Positions 44,192 to 56,378 of a stretch of 64,000 nucleotides of DNA are shown here, in pieces. The DNA is taken from the NCBI GenBank assembly GCA_003260075.1, contig QLIY01000181.1, positions 12,400-76,399 on the forward strand. Reading direction: 5' to 3'. The notes beneath the pieces are model-generated. The model worked only from the letters and a program-made list of their open reading frames with translations. It was not told the DNA's origin and searched no databases. This stretch comes from Phallusia mammillata (taxonomy: Eukaryota > Chordata > Ascidiacea > Phlebobranchia > Ascidiidae). Each line of letters opens with the position of its first letter. The first letter of the stretch is position 1. The position numbers and the translations under genes are program-made.

Positions 44192-46305
44192 TTAAGGCAA
44201 AGAGTGAGCAAAATACAGAGCGGAGCCCACGAGCGTAAATTGCTTAGTAGCTCGCTGCAGTGAGTGACGACAAGCTGCATTTGTGCAGATATGTGTTATT
44301 AAGGATTTTTTTCTTGTTCAAAAAAAATGCTAAAATTGGATCCAAAGGTTCGATTTACGACAGCGAAATTACTGCATGATAAGACGTGTCCCGAACAACC
44401 CCGTTTTATTCCAATATATGCTGGAACAAGGCCCGAAACCAAATCCAACTCAAAAACCACACCGGCTTCATTGGTGATTGTAACGGACAGTAACGCTCCC
44501 CTACAACAAAAACATTTCCCGCCGTTTCAACCATTGCACCATACGTGCATTGTTACGTCACAACTGGCAAGCTTGTATATGTCCAACTTTAACAGTTTAC
44601 TTTGTTTCTACAAGAGCAGTCCAGTTAGTGTTGCAGTGGAAGCTGAGTTAGTTATGAGTGTATTAAGTTGTGTTTTGGTGCATACTTTTATATGCTGTAA
44701 GTAAGATTGTTTGGACTGTTTTGTAGTTATGACGTTCTTTATTCTATTTGGTTTAGGTGGTCGAAAATCGTTTTAAATCACTCTTCATTTCAATAAAGTG
44801 CATGTGAAACTGACCGCTCTTATTCTGCCAGTCAAGAGACTGAAAGGTAGAATTATAGCAACAATGCTTGAATTCTACAGTGATAATTATACATTTTTAT
44901 TCCAGCTTTATGGTAAGAAATATACATTAAAAACTTTCGTAACGATTTTCAACAACGCAAGAAAAAACTTTCCAATTCTCTAAAATTAATAAACCTATTG
45001 AATTTAGAGAAACTTGAAATGGGTGATTGTAAAACTCAGACCAAAATTACATTAACTCTTAGACCAAATAACAATTTAAAATAGCTACTTTATAGCTCAT
45101 TTTGGTTGTGTACTAATTTTAACTGCTTGTGTGCAAACTTGTTGTTGAAAACAAACGTATCACTTCCTGTTTCAGGACATTGCACTTTACGAACACTTTA
45201 ACCGAACCTTATGGAAGCGTGTAGAAGCTTACGGACGAAAACGGTTTGCAGAAGATTTGGAGAAACTTCGTGCTGGTTTACATAGGTATAAGCGTGATGT
45301 TCAGGACATTGATGAAGAAATGGATGAAGAAAGCTGGTCTGAACTCGTGCCTGGAACTGATAAATGGAAAGCTGCCATGAGAAATCACATGATATCGAAT
45401 GCCGGAGACTGCTATGTACCCAAATGATTAATAAACCCACATAAAACGAACAATTTTGTTCAATAAACGTTTTGTAACAAAAAGTTCCAACAATATTACC
45501 ATTAGATATCGCCAAGGTTGCCGTCCTTATTTCTACAATTTGTCCTTATTTTAATGGCAATGCTTGTATTGAAAAATGTATTGTATTTTTTCTAAGAAAT
45601 GCCATTGTTTTTGACATGAGTCGTTATTTAGTCTTACTTCAAAGAATTAAATCCCTGCTACAAATAAAAGTAAACCTAGACCTGAGCTGCCGTAATGCAC
45701 GAAGTATCTTCTGCGCTCAGGGAGTTGTTGGAACATATTGTTCTAGGAAAAAATATGGCATGTGATATGATAGGCTGGTATAATGACAACCCTGTATATA
45801 ACCATGCGCTAAATGATCACATACTATGTTGAACACTTGGTTCTCAAAGTTTTAGTGCATGTTGGCCGTTTAACAACAGATTATTACGAAAAAACAGTGG
45901 TTTCCTAGCGGTGGTACACAAGGCTACGCGGCCTTCCAAGTGGTTCGTAAGCTTATATTGACGTTAAATTAATATTTTGTGATTAACATTAACTTTTACT
46001 ATGTTACAGCAAGAATTAATTGCCTCGCTTGGCTGATTTATGTTCAGCGACATAAATTAGAAAAGCACGGTTTTGTGAGCTGCGTTGGTTGCTAGGTTTT
46101 ACAGTCAAGATAAGTGCACTTAATTCACGAATTTAGCCTATTTTCTTCAAGTCTTTTTGTTTATAGTAGAACTATATAATACTAACAACGGGTCTGAACA
46201 AGCCTATCGCACTGGTTCTCAAATGGCTCTATTGCAATTTATCTCGAGGCATCGCGGTCCATAAAGCTCAATGAAGATTTAAAATTCGAGTTAAAAACAG
46301 TAGAA

Positions 46306-46643
46306 CAGTGGTTCTTAACCGTTTTTCGATCGAACCCCAGGGGTTCGGCAACACCGAATCAGGGGTTCGACGAAGGTCTTTTTGAAGTGCAATGCAAATA
46401 CTCGTTTTTGTCAAACTTTAGGGTCTATAGTTGAAAACGGCAATTTGTATTTGCCAAATATTAANACAATACAAATACTCGTTTTTGTCAAACTTTAGGG
46501 TCTATAGTTGAAAACGGCAACTTGTATTTGCCAAATGTTAAAACACTGGAAGGTTAAACTTAGGCGGGTGTTTTGAATCCCCCCCCCCAGGGGTTCGGCA
46601 ACACCGAATCAGGGGTTCGACGAAGGTCTTTTTGAAATACAAT

Positions 46644-46726
<83 letters not shown>

Positions 46727-47214
46727 CTTTTTGGGCGCTATTAGATGGTAAATACATGATATAAACCAAGTAATTGAAACAAGAATGAGCAGGTAAATGG
46801 CGGCCGTTGATGAAATAAGAATCTGCGATGCGGCCGTCCTAGCAAAATGGTTGTGCAACGCTGCACTAAAATTTTATTTTATTTTTTTGACGTAACAAAG
46901 AGCATTGTTCGCGTTGTTCGTAAGCAGAAACACAACGAAATTTTGTTGGCAGCAAAAACTTTATACAATGCTTCATTTTGGTAAAAACTAAAAATTGCCG
47001 GAATTAAAGCAATCATGAAACAAGTTGCTTGTACTATTATGTCAAAATTTAACAAAATGACAAACAGTAAATGTTGCCACTACGTTTGAACAAAAACTAA
47101 TTATGACCCACCAAACAAAATGGGTTAAAAACCTAGGATGTAACTTTGGGGTTCGACCAAAGTCTGAAGAACATCGTAGGGGTTCGGCCGTTATGAAAAG
47201 GTTAAGAACCACTG
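46306..47214. mobile_element. hAT-like element containing a poly-C run
   Basis: Ends CAGTGGTTCTTAACCGTTTTTCG and AAAAGGTTAAGAACCACTG, with perfect 8-bp duplication CAGTAGAA (46298-46305 and 47215-47222). The interior has an N join at 46465 with a local duplication and an 80-base C run at 46645-46724. Confidence 0.85.
46645..46724. repeat. poly-C run (80 bases), probable assembly artefact
   Basis: The run is uninterrupted. The bases before it (CCCAGGGGTTCGGCAACACCGAATC...) repeat those at about 46335-46390, and the bases after it belong to a different repeat family (GGCTTTTTGGGCGCTATTAGATGG, like 39235). The glycine-only open frames on the - strand are artefacts of the run. Confidence 0.7.
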
Positions 47215-47795
47215 CAGTAGAAGATGTTACTTCCCACAGGATGATGCAGAAATATAGCTGGATTTACAAAATTACGCACAACCGTTAGTGATGCAACGAA
47301 CCCGCCTCAATAGGTTTGGGGCGAAACCGAATATCCGGCCGAATCAGGCCAAACCTAAAATCCACTTGCGTTTTAACTGATGGAGGTGAATTTGTTTATG
47401 ACACTTTGTTAAAAACAACTTTGGCAAAACGTCAGCTGAACAAAACATCGAATATTGTGCAGACAATGTGTTTCGTGTTCTAGCATGACGTGGATATTAA
47501 AAGTTTAGTTTATAATTTTATACACTAAAAAGTTCAACGTGGACAAAACTGCATATTCTGTCGAGTTTAACTTTGGTGCATCACTAATAACAATCATCCC
47601 AAGGCAGTTTGTGACATCACAGACACGACAAAAACACCAGGAGTATGCACATACAATTGCCTTTCTGTGTTAATTTTGTTTGTCTATGGGAAAAAAAATT
47701 AATAATTTATATTTGACAGAGGATAGATGCTATCAATAATGCATAGCGCTTATGAAGGCAAGTGTCTGCGCTGTAAAAGTTTTATTACACAGAAT

Positions 47796-50257
47796 TTAAG
47801 TAGGTATGTAGCAGTCTCCAGCGTTTGATATCATATACTTTCTTAATGCATTCATCCATTCCTTGCTTTTCGGTTCGTATTTAGACCAGTCACTTTCGCC
47901 TTTTTCATCTTCGGCATCTGGAATCTCCCGTTTGAATTTGTGTGACTGAGCACGAAGTTTCTCTAAGTCTTCTGCAAATCGTTTTCGTCCGTAAGCCTCC
48001 ACTCGTTTCCATAAGGTTCGGTTAAAGTGTTCATAAAGTGCAAGGTCCTGAAATGCGATGTCATTATTTATTATTGTTGAAAGAAAGTAAAGATATGCCG
48101 TTCGCGCAAAACACAACCCGATTTCAAAATCTGGGTCATAAGCTTTTTTTAAGTTATCCCGATGGCGAGACTAAGTTTGCTGATCGGCACGAAATGGGTA
48201 AACGCGGTGTGTAAATTGAAAATGAAATAATTGCAAATTCTATGTGAAACAATACGCCTCAGCCAACACTATTTGGGCATAGTTTTGGATGTTTCATATT
48301 TTATACCGTATTGTGACGGACAGGTAGACAAACAAGTGACAACTGTGGAATATTTCTGACAACTGTGGAATATTACCTGTCTGGGATAGTTGAATATCCC
48401 AGGATCTGCCCCTCTTATCCGGAAGCATGCCCACAAGAAGAATAAAGCGACATATTTTACTTTCAAGCTAATTATCCTAATCCCGAGATCAAAGTTTAGT
48501 GTTTGTTACTTTTCTGCAAATAGTATTCATCTTATGTCGACGATAACTGAATAAATGTGTAATTTTTTATTAAAACAATTGAAGCAACAGTGCTTCCTAA
48601 TCAGAATCAGGCAACAATAGTATTAAACGAAATGTAGCGAGTGTAAACATAAAACCAAAACTTAAGTAATAAAACCAACACACAATGAAACAGCAATTTG
48701 CTACAAGCGCTAGCTTATTGCGCACGGTCTAATGCAGTGGTTCCCAAAGTGTGGGCCATGGCCCAGCACTAGGCCACCAAGACATTTTCAATGGGCCACA
48801 GAGCCATTTGAACAGATTCTACTGTTTTTTTTAATACTGTAGATCAGTGCTCTTCAACCGGGTTTACTGTATACCCAAGTGTATACCGCATTAAAACTAG
48901 GGTATACGACTGAAGAAAGGTATACGAAGGGAATACAGCTGAGGTCAGTGTTACTAAACGTCGCTATTTTTATGAAATGCAGGAAGACATAGCATGGTGA
49001 CCTATGTGAGACTGACCTGCTTGTTGTAAATATTATTGCGTCAGGTTGGGATTATTGCGTCAATAATGTGAATTATGAAGCAAAAGCACAAACCTGGAGT
49101 ATCTGTTAAGGTTGAACAATGTACTTTCTGAAATTTTACTTTTAATATTCCTGGAGTAAAGGATTGCGAATACAAAAAATTGAGAACACGTCAACACCAC
49201 ACCACATGAGAACAAGTCAACACCACACCACATGTCCAAATCGCTGAAAGAATGCAGCAACAAGCCAGCCATTAAATCAACTTCTTACGTTTACACACTT
49301 TTGTATGCTAAATTTCCTGGACGTAGCACAGGGGGTGCACAACCTTTCCGCTGTGACGGCCGCATCGTAAATCTTTATTAACAGTGCCTGATAGCCAATT
49401 TAATTTCTAGCTTGTTACGTAGAACAGTCTAGGGATCAGACTTTACTGTTTATAACGTCACCATCTAAATTGTGACGCTAATGATGCCTGTTTTCGCATT
49501 GTTTACCCATAATAGGCTTACAAAAAGTCTCAAACATGCGGCTTCTGGGCTGTTAATATTTTTTCCAGCCCCTCAAACTAGTTTTGCAAATCCAAATATT
49601 TCAGTTTACATGTTCACGGCCACAGGTTGTCTACTCCTGGCCTTGTATAACAATAATTCACGCGACCAGGCAAGTACCTATTGGTAGACTGTTACTTTCT
49701 GTGCACATTTATAAATTGCTGTGTGTAGGGTATACAAAGTTGCTCAAAAATTGTAAAAGGTATACAACGGGGAAAAAGGTTGTAGAGCACTACTGTAGAT
49801 ATTATGCGCTTTGATTTGAAAAACATAATATTTGCAAAACAATAATTATTTAGGAAGAAAGGCCATTGTCTCCTAACAATGGGTTTTAGCTGCTGTGTAG
49901 GAGATAGCAATTCAAGTAGGTGAGTGGTAGGGCTGTTATCATATAAAGGTTTTGAATTTTTCAAATAATCAAATAATTTTTTTCCTTTCAAATCAAATAA
50001 TCAAATAATTCAGATAATTAAAAATCCAACAATGTAAGCCCAGAACCGTTAAAGAATCTAAAACTTATTAAACATAAATGCAATGTGGTTGTGCTCTTAG
50101 TCATTAAATCGATGCTAAACATTTTTTGATAAAAGAAATTAGTTCAGACATGCACAGACATTTGGTTATACTCCGTAATTTGGCAGAGCCACGGGTATTT
50201 TTTCACATTATTGAACAGGTTTCTCTGGGACACTTGGTTAATTAAACTTTGGTCTTT

Positions 50258-50351
<94 letters not shown>

Positions 50352-53300
50352 TGCTTTAGTCCAATATATTTTGGGAAAGGGTATATAATGCTGGTTACAC
50401 ATGTTGCAGTGCTTTTGTTTACACTCCATTTCATAAAAATGTCACCAATTTGTCAAAATAAATTGATTTTGCACCTAAATTAAGATTTACTGCATAGGAA
50501 AAACTTGTTTGATTATTTGAAATTGCGTAAAAAATTATTTGATAAATTTTCAAACATTAACAAATTTCAAATAATCAAATAATTATTTGTTTGATAACAG
50601 CCCTAGTGAGTAGTAATGTACGTGAATAGCGCGAATTGAGAAGTAGCCATTTATTGAACTATGATACTTTTCAGAAACCGAGAATTCCGAATCTTGTAGC
50701 CAAATTTCAGGAGCATGTATCTCATTAAGGGGGGGGGGAAGAAACCATTTTGCTGTTTTTGAGTTAAATTTTACATGGAAATTGTTTGTTCCCAAATTTA
50801 CAGCACGTGGTGGGCCACGAATTGCTATTAAATAGAAATTTGGGCCACGGACCAAAAAAGTTTGCGAACCCCTGGTCTAATGCAAAAGTGCGTCTAAGCT
50901 TCAGTTTCCAATCCCAACCGTATCATAGTCAGCGGGGCATGAAATTCAACTTAGGGTCCGCTTTGTTTTGTTGATTTTTGGCTATATTCATCATTTGGCC
51001 AGTAAAAAGCACTGGAATTAACGATTATAAACCAAACCAACCCTGTTACAACGTCAGCCGTTGCAGTTAAAAGGACTTTGTCACTGATTGTATTGTGCAG
51101 CTTTTATGGAATATATTTTTTTCGCGACTGCTTTTTCTCAGCTTATCTTGGGCGAGTTGGTCCTCAGACGAATAAAAAATATCGGACTCTTATTGTTAAA
51201 GTGGAATCATCAGATGTTGCATCTCGAAATGGCAGCGTAGCAAAATAGTTTTGGGTTTGATCCATTTGCGGGGAAGTAGCCGGCTTTGACAAAAATGGCT
51301 CAAGAAATAATAAAAAACTCAAGATGAGTTGGAGCACTGTGCGGTGTTTTAAACAGAAATGTCGGGGTTGTGTGAAAGTAAAGTGCGCAATTGACTTTCT
51401 GGCAGTATACAAAAAAGCGTCATTTTACACTTTTAATTTCTTCTTGACGTAGGTTATTGAAAACAGTTTATAGAAACATACACATTAACTCATAGCTTGT
51501 TACAGGGCTGTGGAGAGCAAAACATGTGATGGTGCAAGCAATCTTCGGGACCCCTACTTGAACACCATAGTCAGAACCAGATCGGCTTTATCACAAGAGA
51601 AAATAGGATAGCAGATACGATACGGTACGCAGTCAAATCATTAAAAAGTACGGTACGCAAAAAGCGCCGATAAGGACGGTGCTGTGCTACGCATCACCAC
51701 CAGAGGATACCACCTTACTAAAAGCGCACCATACCACCCTACTCGTACGCAAACTAAATGTTGATTAAATGGTAATTTTTGGATCGTTTCCATTTGCAAA
51801 GGATATTGAAATTGACCGACATCTCCATTTAAAGCTGATTTACACAAGATTTCATCGCAGTGCCACTTTTCTAAACCAGGAGTCAAAATGTTGATGACTT
51901 CGCTACTTTACATTTTGTGCTTACATGGGTAATCCAGTGAAAGGGGGCTTACACGCGCTCTTTGTCTGTAGTTACACTGCCCTTAACGATAAACAAAACT
52001 GCCATTTAACCTGGGTCAAAAAATATAATATGTAGACCTACTCGTAAATCAGTTGTGCCAAGGCCCAAGGCTTGCCAACCGTCTTATAAAATAGCGCAAA
52101 AAATCAGTATACGATATACGTTCTTCCAACGAGGTACGGAGTACAGTCAACGCAATACGTACCGTACCGTACTGCCATCCAGAGAACCAATATGCTATAC
52201 TGTACAATAACTAACTCGTTTCTTGCTTCATAAAATACGTAATAGTGTAGTGTATTACTACACGATATTGAAAACCAAAAATAAACAGTTATCGTTACTT
52301 ACCATGCTGTTAAGTTTGAGGAAAGCTTTTTGGTGCATTTCTGTTTTCATTGGCTTAAATCCTGTAATATGTTTCTGTTTCGTAGGTTTTATGCGCACAT
52401 CAGTCCAATTCATACACATTGTATCCTAGTCGACACAAAAATGTTTTAAACATTACAAAGAGTTTTTTGGAGAATTTGGCCGACATTTAAGCTTACTATT
52501 CAAGGAAAAGTATTACAACTGTTACTTTGTACCTAGAAAATTATTAGCAATTGAGACTTGGCAATTAGGACAAATCCTAAAACGTACAAAACACACGTAT
52601 TTTGATTTTTAGCTGTAGAAAGACTCTTAAAATAATTTTATCAATGTTCTTGTTTTGTAACGCACGACAGTTTGATATAAAATGTTTTGTGGCGCAAGGC
52701 AGACTTTGCAAAGACATACAACTATCAGAGTAGTTTTATGTTTACTTAATCTTGATTGGAACGAAGTGGTACAATAAAGTTAATTGTGACAGGGGTCAAA
52801 ATCACGGCTTGTCACACCGCAAAAAAAATATTGACGGTCACATTAGCTTTTGATCGAAAATGCATCTGTAAAGATCACGAACGGATGTGCTGGAAAATAT
52901 CATACGGGGCCAGTAACCGCTGGGCCACGTCCTTTAAACGAACGCCTACTAACTAAGTAGTCTACACTATACGGGAACACAATACAGTTTGTTTTATGCT
53001 ATATGCTTTTAAAAATATGTGATTCAATTGGCTGTTAGTTTGTTCATGCAACATTTTAATATGACAATACGGCAACAGCACCTTAGATATATGTACCTTT
53101 AATAGAACCATCGATTCTTCCATGTATTCGTTGATTAACACCAGATCCAAATCATTATCTAACTTCTGAATTTGCTTTTCAAATTCCTCCTTATCAGTTA
53201 ACATTGGGTCCAACCCAAGATCATGTGATTGATAATTTCGAAATCTAAAGATCCAAATGACTGCACTTTTTTGACCCTAATGACTACGAATGACTGCGCT

Positions 53301-55807
53301 TTTTACCCAAAGTTTGAACAATTTGACCTAAAGTTTAAGCAATAAATCCTATCGCGTCCTCAAACAAAAAACAAGAAGGATTACCTGAAATACCAAGGCA
53401 CTGAATTGTCAAGCAACTTTGCTGCTTCAAGGAGGAACTTGTTGACCCCCATATTTTGTCCTTGCAAAACGTAAGCTTGAGGCATCCCGAAACAGTATGG
53501 ATTGTTTTGAAATTTTTTTGCATAATAATCAAACGCCGATTGAAATTCGGTCCATGGATCCCGAATTATAGTGATATACCTGAAATTTCACAAGTCAGCA
53601 TGTATAAATGTTGGTTCAGAGAATGGCGACGCTACTTTTGTCGCAGGATTCCAAGTTAGTTGGCATAAATAAGCTCCGAAAGTCAACACCAAAGTAAAAA
53701 ATATATTTGACCTAAATTTCTCTAAAAAGATATCAAAACTAACAACAACATACTTTGTATCAGGTGGAAAACATTGTTGCATTTCTTCGGCATTGAATCT
53801 AATGTGCCATGTAGAATAAGTCGCATTTCGTGGATATTTAAAAACGCAACGAAATCGTCCTGGGTATCCTCCAATGAATGGACCGATAAGGTTTTTGGTG
53901 GCAATCTGCCAAAGACAGGCACACCAGAAACTTGTTAAATGCAAACACCGCAGCACCTAAAGCTGGTTAGGTGACAAAAATGTTTCTTGAATACAGTAAT
54001 GATAACAAAATATCAAATCAAGTTTGTAGAGCTCTTCTGGCAAATGTAATTTTATTCCGACGTTTCGACAGCTCTTCTGGCAAATGTAATTTTATTCCGA
54101 CGTTTCGACGTCCTATATCGTGCACTGTATTAGTCGCATTCAGTGTTATTTACCCTGATGAAGACGACCTGTATAGGACGTCGAAACGTCGGAATCAAAT
54201 TACATTTGCTAGAAGAGCTCTACAAACTTGATTTTATGCCTGGCAGCAATAGCTTACATAAAATATCAAATCGTTTCATAACGTTTCATCCTTGATAATG
54301 AGTAGATGTTTCTAAGCAAAATCATGTTACGTATAGACAAGCATTGCACCTTAAATTGGAAATACAATAAAAAGTCAATTTCTGAGACATATAATATGAA
54401 TAGAATATCATATAACCAAGAGAAACCAGATGAGCGGTTAGAAAATAGTTGCGTTTAAATCATACTTTAAACGTAAAAAGTCTGAAGTAATCCATCGCTT
54501 TTTATGTACATTAAGTTTTTATGTCAATGCTTTTACCCCATTTTTTCATCCCGTGCATCCTTCACAAAGTGAAGTCATGCAGCCATGGTACAATTAATAT
54601 TTTCCCCAGCTCGGCTCGTTAGTTTCCAGGCCCCCCTCGACTGGTCCCACCAACGTTTTCTCAGTCGTATTACGTACACAGTGCGCCAAACCTTGTGGGC
54701 TATCGTCACATACCGTTTCAATATACAGTGTAGTTGCAGTGTAATATACATTCACCTATTGATTCACTGTTAAACGCTTCATAACTTTTAATGTTTCGCA
54801 ACTACTTATGTAGTTGTGTTTCTCAAGCAACTGTGTCGCTATGTATTCTTTCACCAAGCGAATTAAACAAACTTAACTCAACTGCGTTTTTGGCCGATTT
54901 ACAGACTTGAAATGTTAACACTACTTGAACCTTTCCCGCAAAGTGACATTTTAAAGAAAAAAAAATACATTGAAACGTTGCGTTGTACTATGACACACAT
55001 TAAAAATGATACACACAATGCAACCCTGTAAAAATAAATACTGCAAAAACTTGTTTAATAGTGACCCCAATATGAACCTTTGTGCTTGTGTACCCATGCG
55101 GCTTCCATGGTGCACCCGGGGTAAAAATACGATTTTCACACGAAAACTATAATTTTAAGTAGGATAAGGTACTTTACTTACACTTTTAAAGCCATGACGT
55201 TGATGGTAATTTTCAAGCAAATTTCTCATCATGCTGCTGGCTGTTTTATGTGTTTTAATAAAAACGAATTCTGAAACTGGTGACTTGCATTTCTTCTTTA
55301 TTCTCGAAACAGCTGTCTTGTTAGATTTTTGTGCTGCTTCTTTACTGATCCGAAAAGCTGTTTTCCCCAAAGCAACCTGGGTTAAAATATTTGCATTTAT
55401 TTGAGTTAAAATATTTACATATATTATAATGCTAATTGGCATTTTGAACCGTGATCTTGTTGCGGATTTATCAACTGTGGTAAATCAAGTGTGTCATAAA
55501 AAACATAATACAAGTTGGATATTAGCACATGCAAGTATAACTGTATGGCTCCAACGTATCCAAGCGTAGTGCCAAACTTTATAAAGGTTTTTTTTAACTT
55601 GTAGCGACGAAACGTGCCCTTACATTATCCCGATTTGTGCTTATCTGTTTTGAAAAAAAATGTCAAAATGATTGATTAGGGTAAATCGAGTACCTTTTTA
55701 AATTTGTTCAAATACGTGAAATTGCTCCAATCGGGGACTGATCCCAATAAAGCGATCGATAGAACACATATCAAGATAAGACAAATTGTCACTCTCGAGG
55801 CTTTCAT
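47796..55807 (-). CDS. galactose-3-O-sulfotransferase gene D, intact, 7 exons
   Basis: Golgi enzyme family transferring sulfate from PAPS to galactose 3-OH. Exons in transcript order: 55694-55807, 55182-55376, 53754-53905, 53385-53579, 53097-53244, 52303-52425, 47796-48047. All phases agree, giving 392 aa. Residues 6-22 (VTICLILICVLSIALLG) are the signal anchor. Exon 2 ends in FVFIKTHKTASSMMRNLL, the PAPS 5'-phosphosulfate loop. Exon 3 has GPFIGGYPGRF; exon 4 IIRDPW and a central SVPWYF; exon 5 GLDPMLTDKEEFEKQI; exon 6 DTMCMNWTDVR; exon 7 ALYEHFNRTLWKRVEAYG and the C-terminal ISNAGDCYIP. Exon sizes match those of the tandem copies except exon 6 (123 rather than 117). All introns start with GT, including intron 3 (ACAAA|GTATGT). 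No lesion was found. AATAAA on the - strand is at 47781-47786. It is inverted relative to A-C and more diverged, so it is the likely functional member. The acceptor sugar cannot be told from sequence. Confidence 0.93.
48845..49792. mobile_element. hAT-like element nested in 48735-50874
   Basis: Ends CAGTGCTCTTCAACC and GGTTGTAGAGCACTA, with perfect 8-bp duplication CTGTAGAT (48837-48844 and 49793-49800). It carries a further repeat at about 49329-49639. Confidence 0.85.
49329..49639. mobile_element. innermost MITE of the GGCCGC/TTGTGCA family
   Basis: Starts CAGGGGGTGCACAACCTTTCCGCTGTGACGGCCGC and ends ACGGCCACAGGTTGTCTACTCCTG, resembling the repeats at 26400, 38891 and 40460. No clear target duplication. 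Confidence 0.65.
49928..50605. mobile_element. hAT-like element with TAGGGCTGTTATC ends
   Basis: Ends TAGGGCTGTTATCAT and TTTGATAACAGCCCTA, with 8-bp duplication GTGAGTGG/GTGAGTAG. The interior has many TCAAATAATCAAATAAT words in inverted arrangement. It holds the G-run at 50262-50349. Confidence 0.85.
50262..50349. repeat. poly-G run (88 bases), probable assembly artefact
   Basis: Pure G run inside a MITE. The poly-Gly (+) and poly-Pro (-) open frames spanning it are not genes. Confidence 0.7.
54155..54192 (+). ncRNA. hammerhead-ribozyme-like motif in a dispersed repeat (copy 3)
   Basis: Same core as copy 1: CTGATGA, GACGACC, loop TGTATA, GGACGTC, GAAACGTCGG. Just upstream (54025-54110), inverted partial copies (CTCTTCTGGCAAATGTAATTTTATTCCGACGTTTCGAC) occur twice, so the repeat forms a palindromic arrangement in intron 2 of gene D. 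Confidence 0.48.
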
Positions 55808-56169
55808 GGCATTTGTCGCAAAGTAACCAATGAAAACCAAGCTTTGTTTACTTTACCAAGCAGAAAGGTGAAGTTTTTATTGCTTGAAAATAAAATCCTA
55901 AAAATCAAGTGCTTGAAAAGTACATTGTCGCCGATACTTTAAAGACACTGCATTGGTGGAATTGGGAGTGATGTTATAACTGCTTTCCCCAATGTCAACA
56001 CAGCAGAAAGGTTTGCGCTTATGTACAAGTGCAACAAAAAAAAATCGGTTAGTAAAAATGCATTTGGTTTCATTACTAAAATGCAATAACAGCTTAACAA
56101 AAAAATGTTAGTTATTCTACAGTCATGCAAAACTTAACACCATTTCACTATTGAGTAGTTGCTGTAGTG

Positions 56170-56378
56170 CAGTGGATCTCAAACTTTTTTATTGTCGGGG
56201 CCAAATGGTATTTTTTAAGTGTGTAGGGAGCTGCAAAAAAAACGACACCTTAAGAAAATCACTAAACAGAATATGACTATGAAAGCTAAAATAGCAATGT
56301 TTGGTGGTCTAGTGCGAGCCGCAAAATAAGTAGTTGGGAGCCGCATGCGACCCCGAAAACCAAGTTTGAGATCCACTG
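56170..56378. mobile_element. hAT MITE
   Basis: Ends CAGTGGATCTCAAACTTTTTT and CCAAGTTTGAGATCCACTG, with perfect 8-bp duplication CTGTAGTG (56162-56169 and 56379-56386). 209 bp. Confidence 0.94.

Larger units (their letters stand above)
39629..45427 (+). pseudogene. galactose-3-O-sulfotransferase copy C (frameshift in exon 4, intact C-terminus)
   Basis: Exons: 39629-39742, 40080-40274, 41686-41837, 41949-42142, 42336-42483, 42634-42750, 45176-45427. Exon 2 carries the PAPS loop VYIKTHKTAS. Intron 3 has the GC donor ACAAA|GCAAGT as in A and B. Exon 4 is 194 rather than 195 bases: near 42071 the sequence GACAAATATGG lacks one base relative to GACAATATATGG, which shifts the frame and ends translation a few codons later. 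The last exon is full length, with Trp where A and B have a stop, and ends MISNAGDCYVPK followed by TGA and AATAAA (45430-45435). If the missing base is a sequencing error, the protein would be 390 aa. Intron 6 is enlarged by a piggyBac-like element. Confidence 0.82.
45436..47780. other. region between copy C and gene D, transposon-filled
   Basis: The 3' flank of unit C (to about 46200) is followed by a partial hAT end at about 46210 (CACTGGTTCTCAAATGGC), the element 46306-47214, and AT-rich DNA. No gene is seen. Confidence 0.5.
48735..50874. mobile_element. outer hAT-like element of a nested set, in intron 6 of gene D
   Basis: Ends CAGTGGTTCCCAAAGTGTGGGCC and GGTCCGTGG-type inverse closing TTTGCGAACCCCTG, with perfect 8-bp duplication GTCTAATG (48727-48734 and 50875-50882). 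It contains the elements at 48845-49792 and 49928-50605. Confidence 0.88.

Noticed and set aside
46538-46858. Poly-glycine protein (- strand)
   Set aside because: Produced by the 80-base C run inside a transposon; no other coding evidence.
50144-50483. Poly-proline (-) and poly-glycine (+) proteins
   Set aside because: Both read through the 88-base G run within a MITE; the run is probably an assembly artefact.
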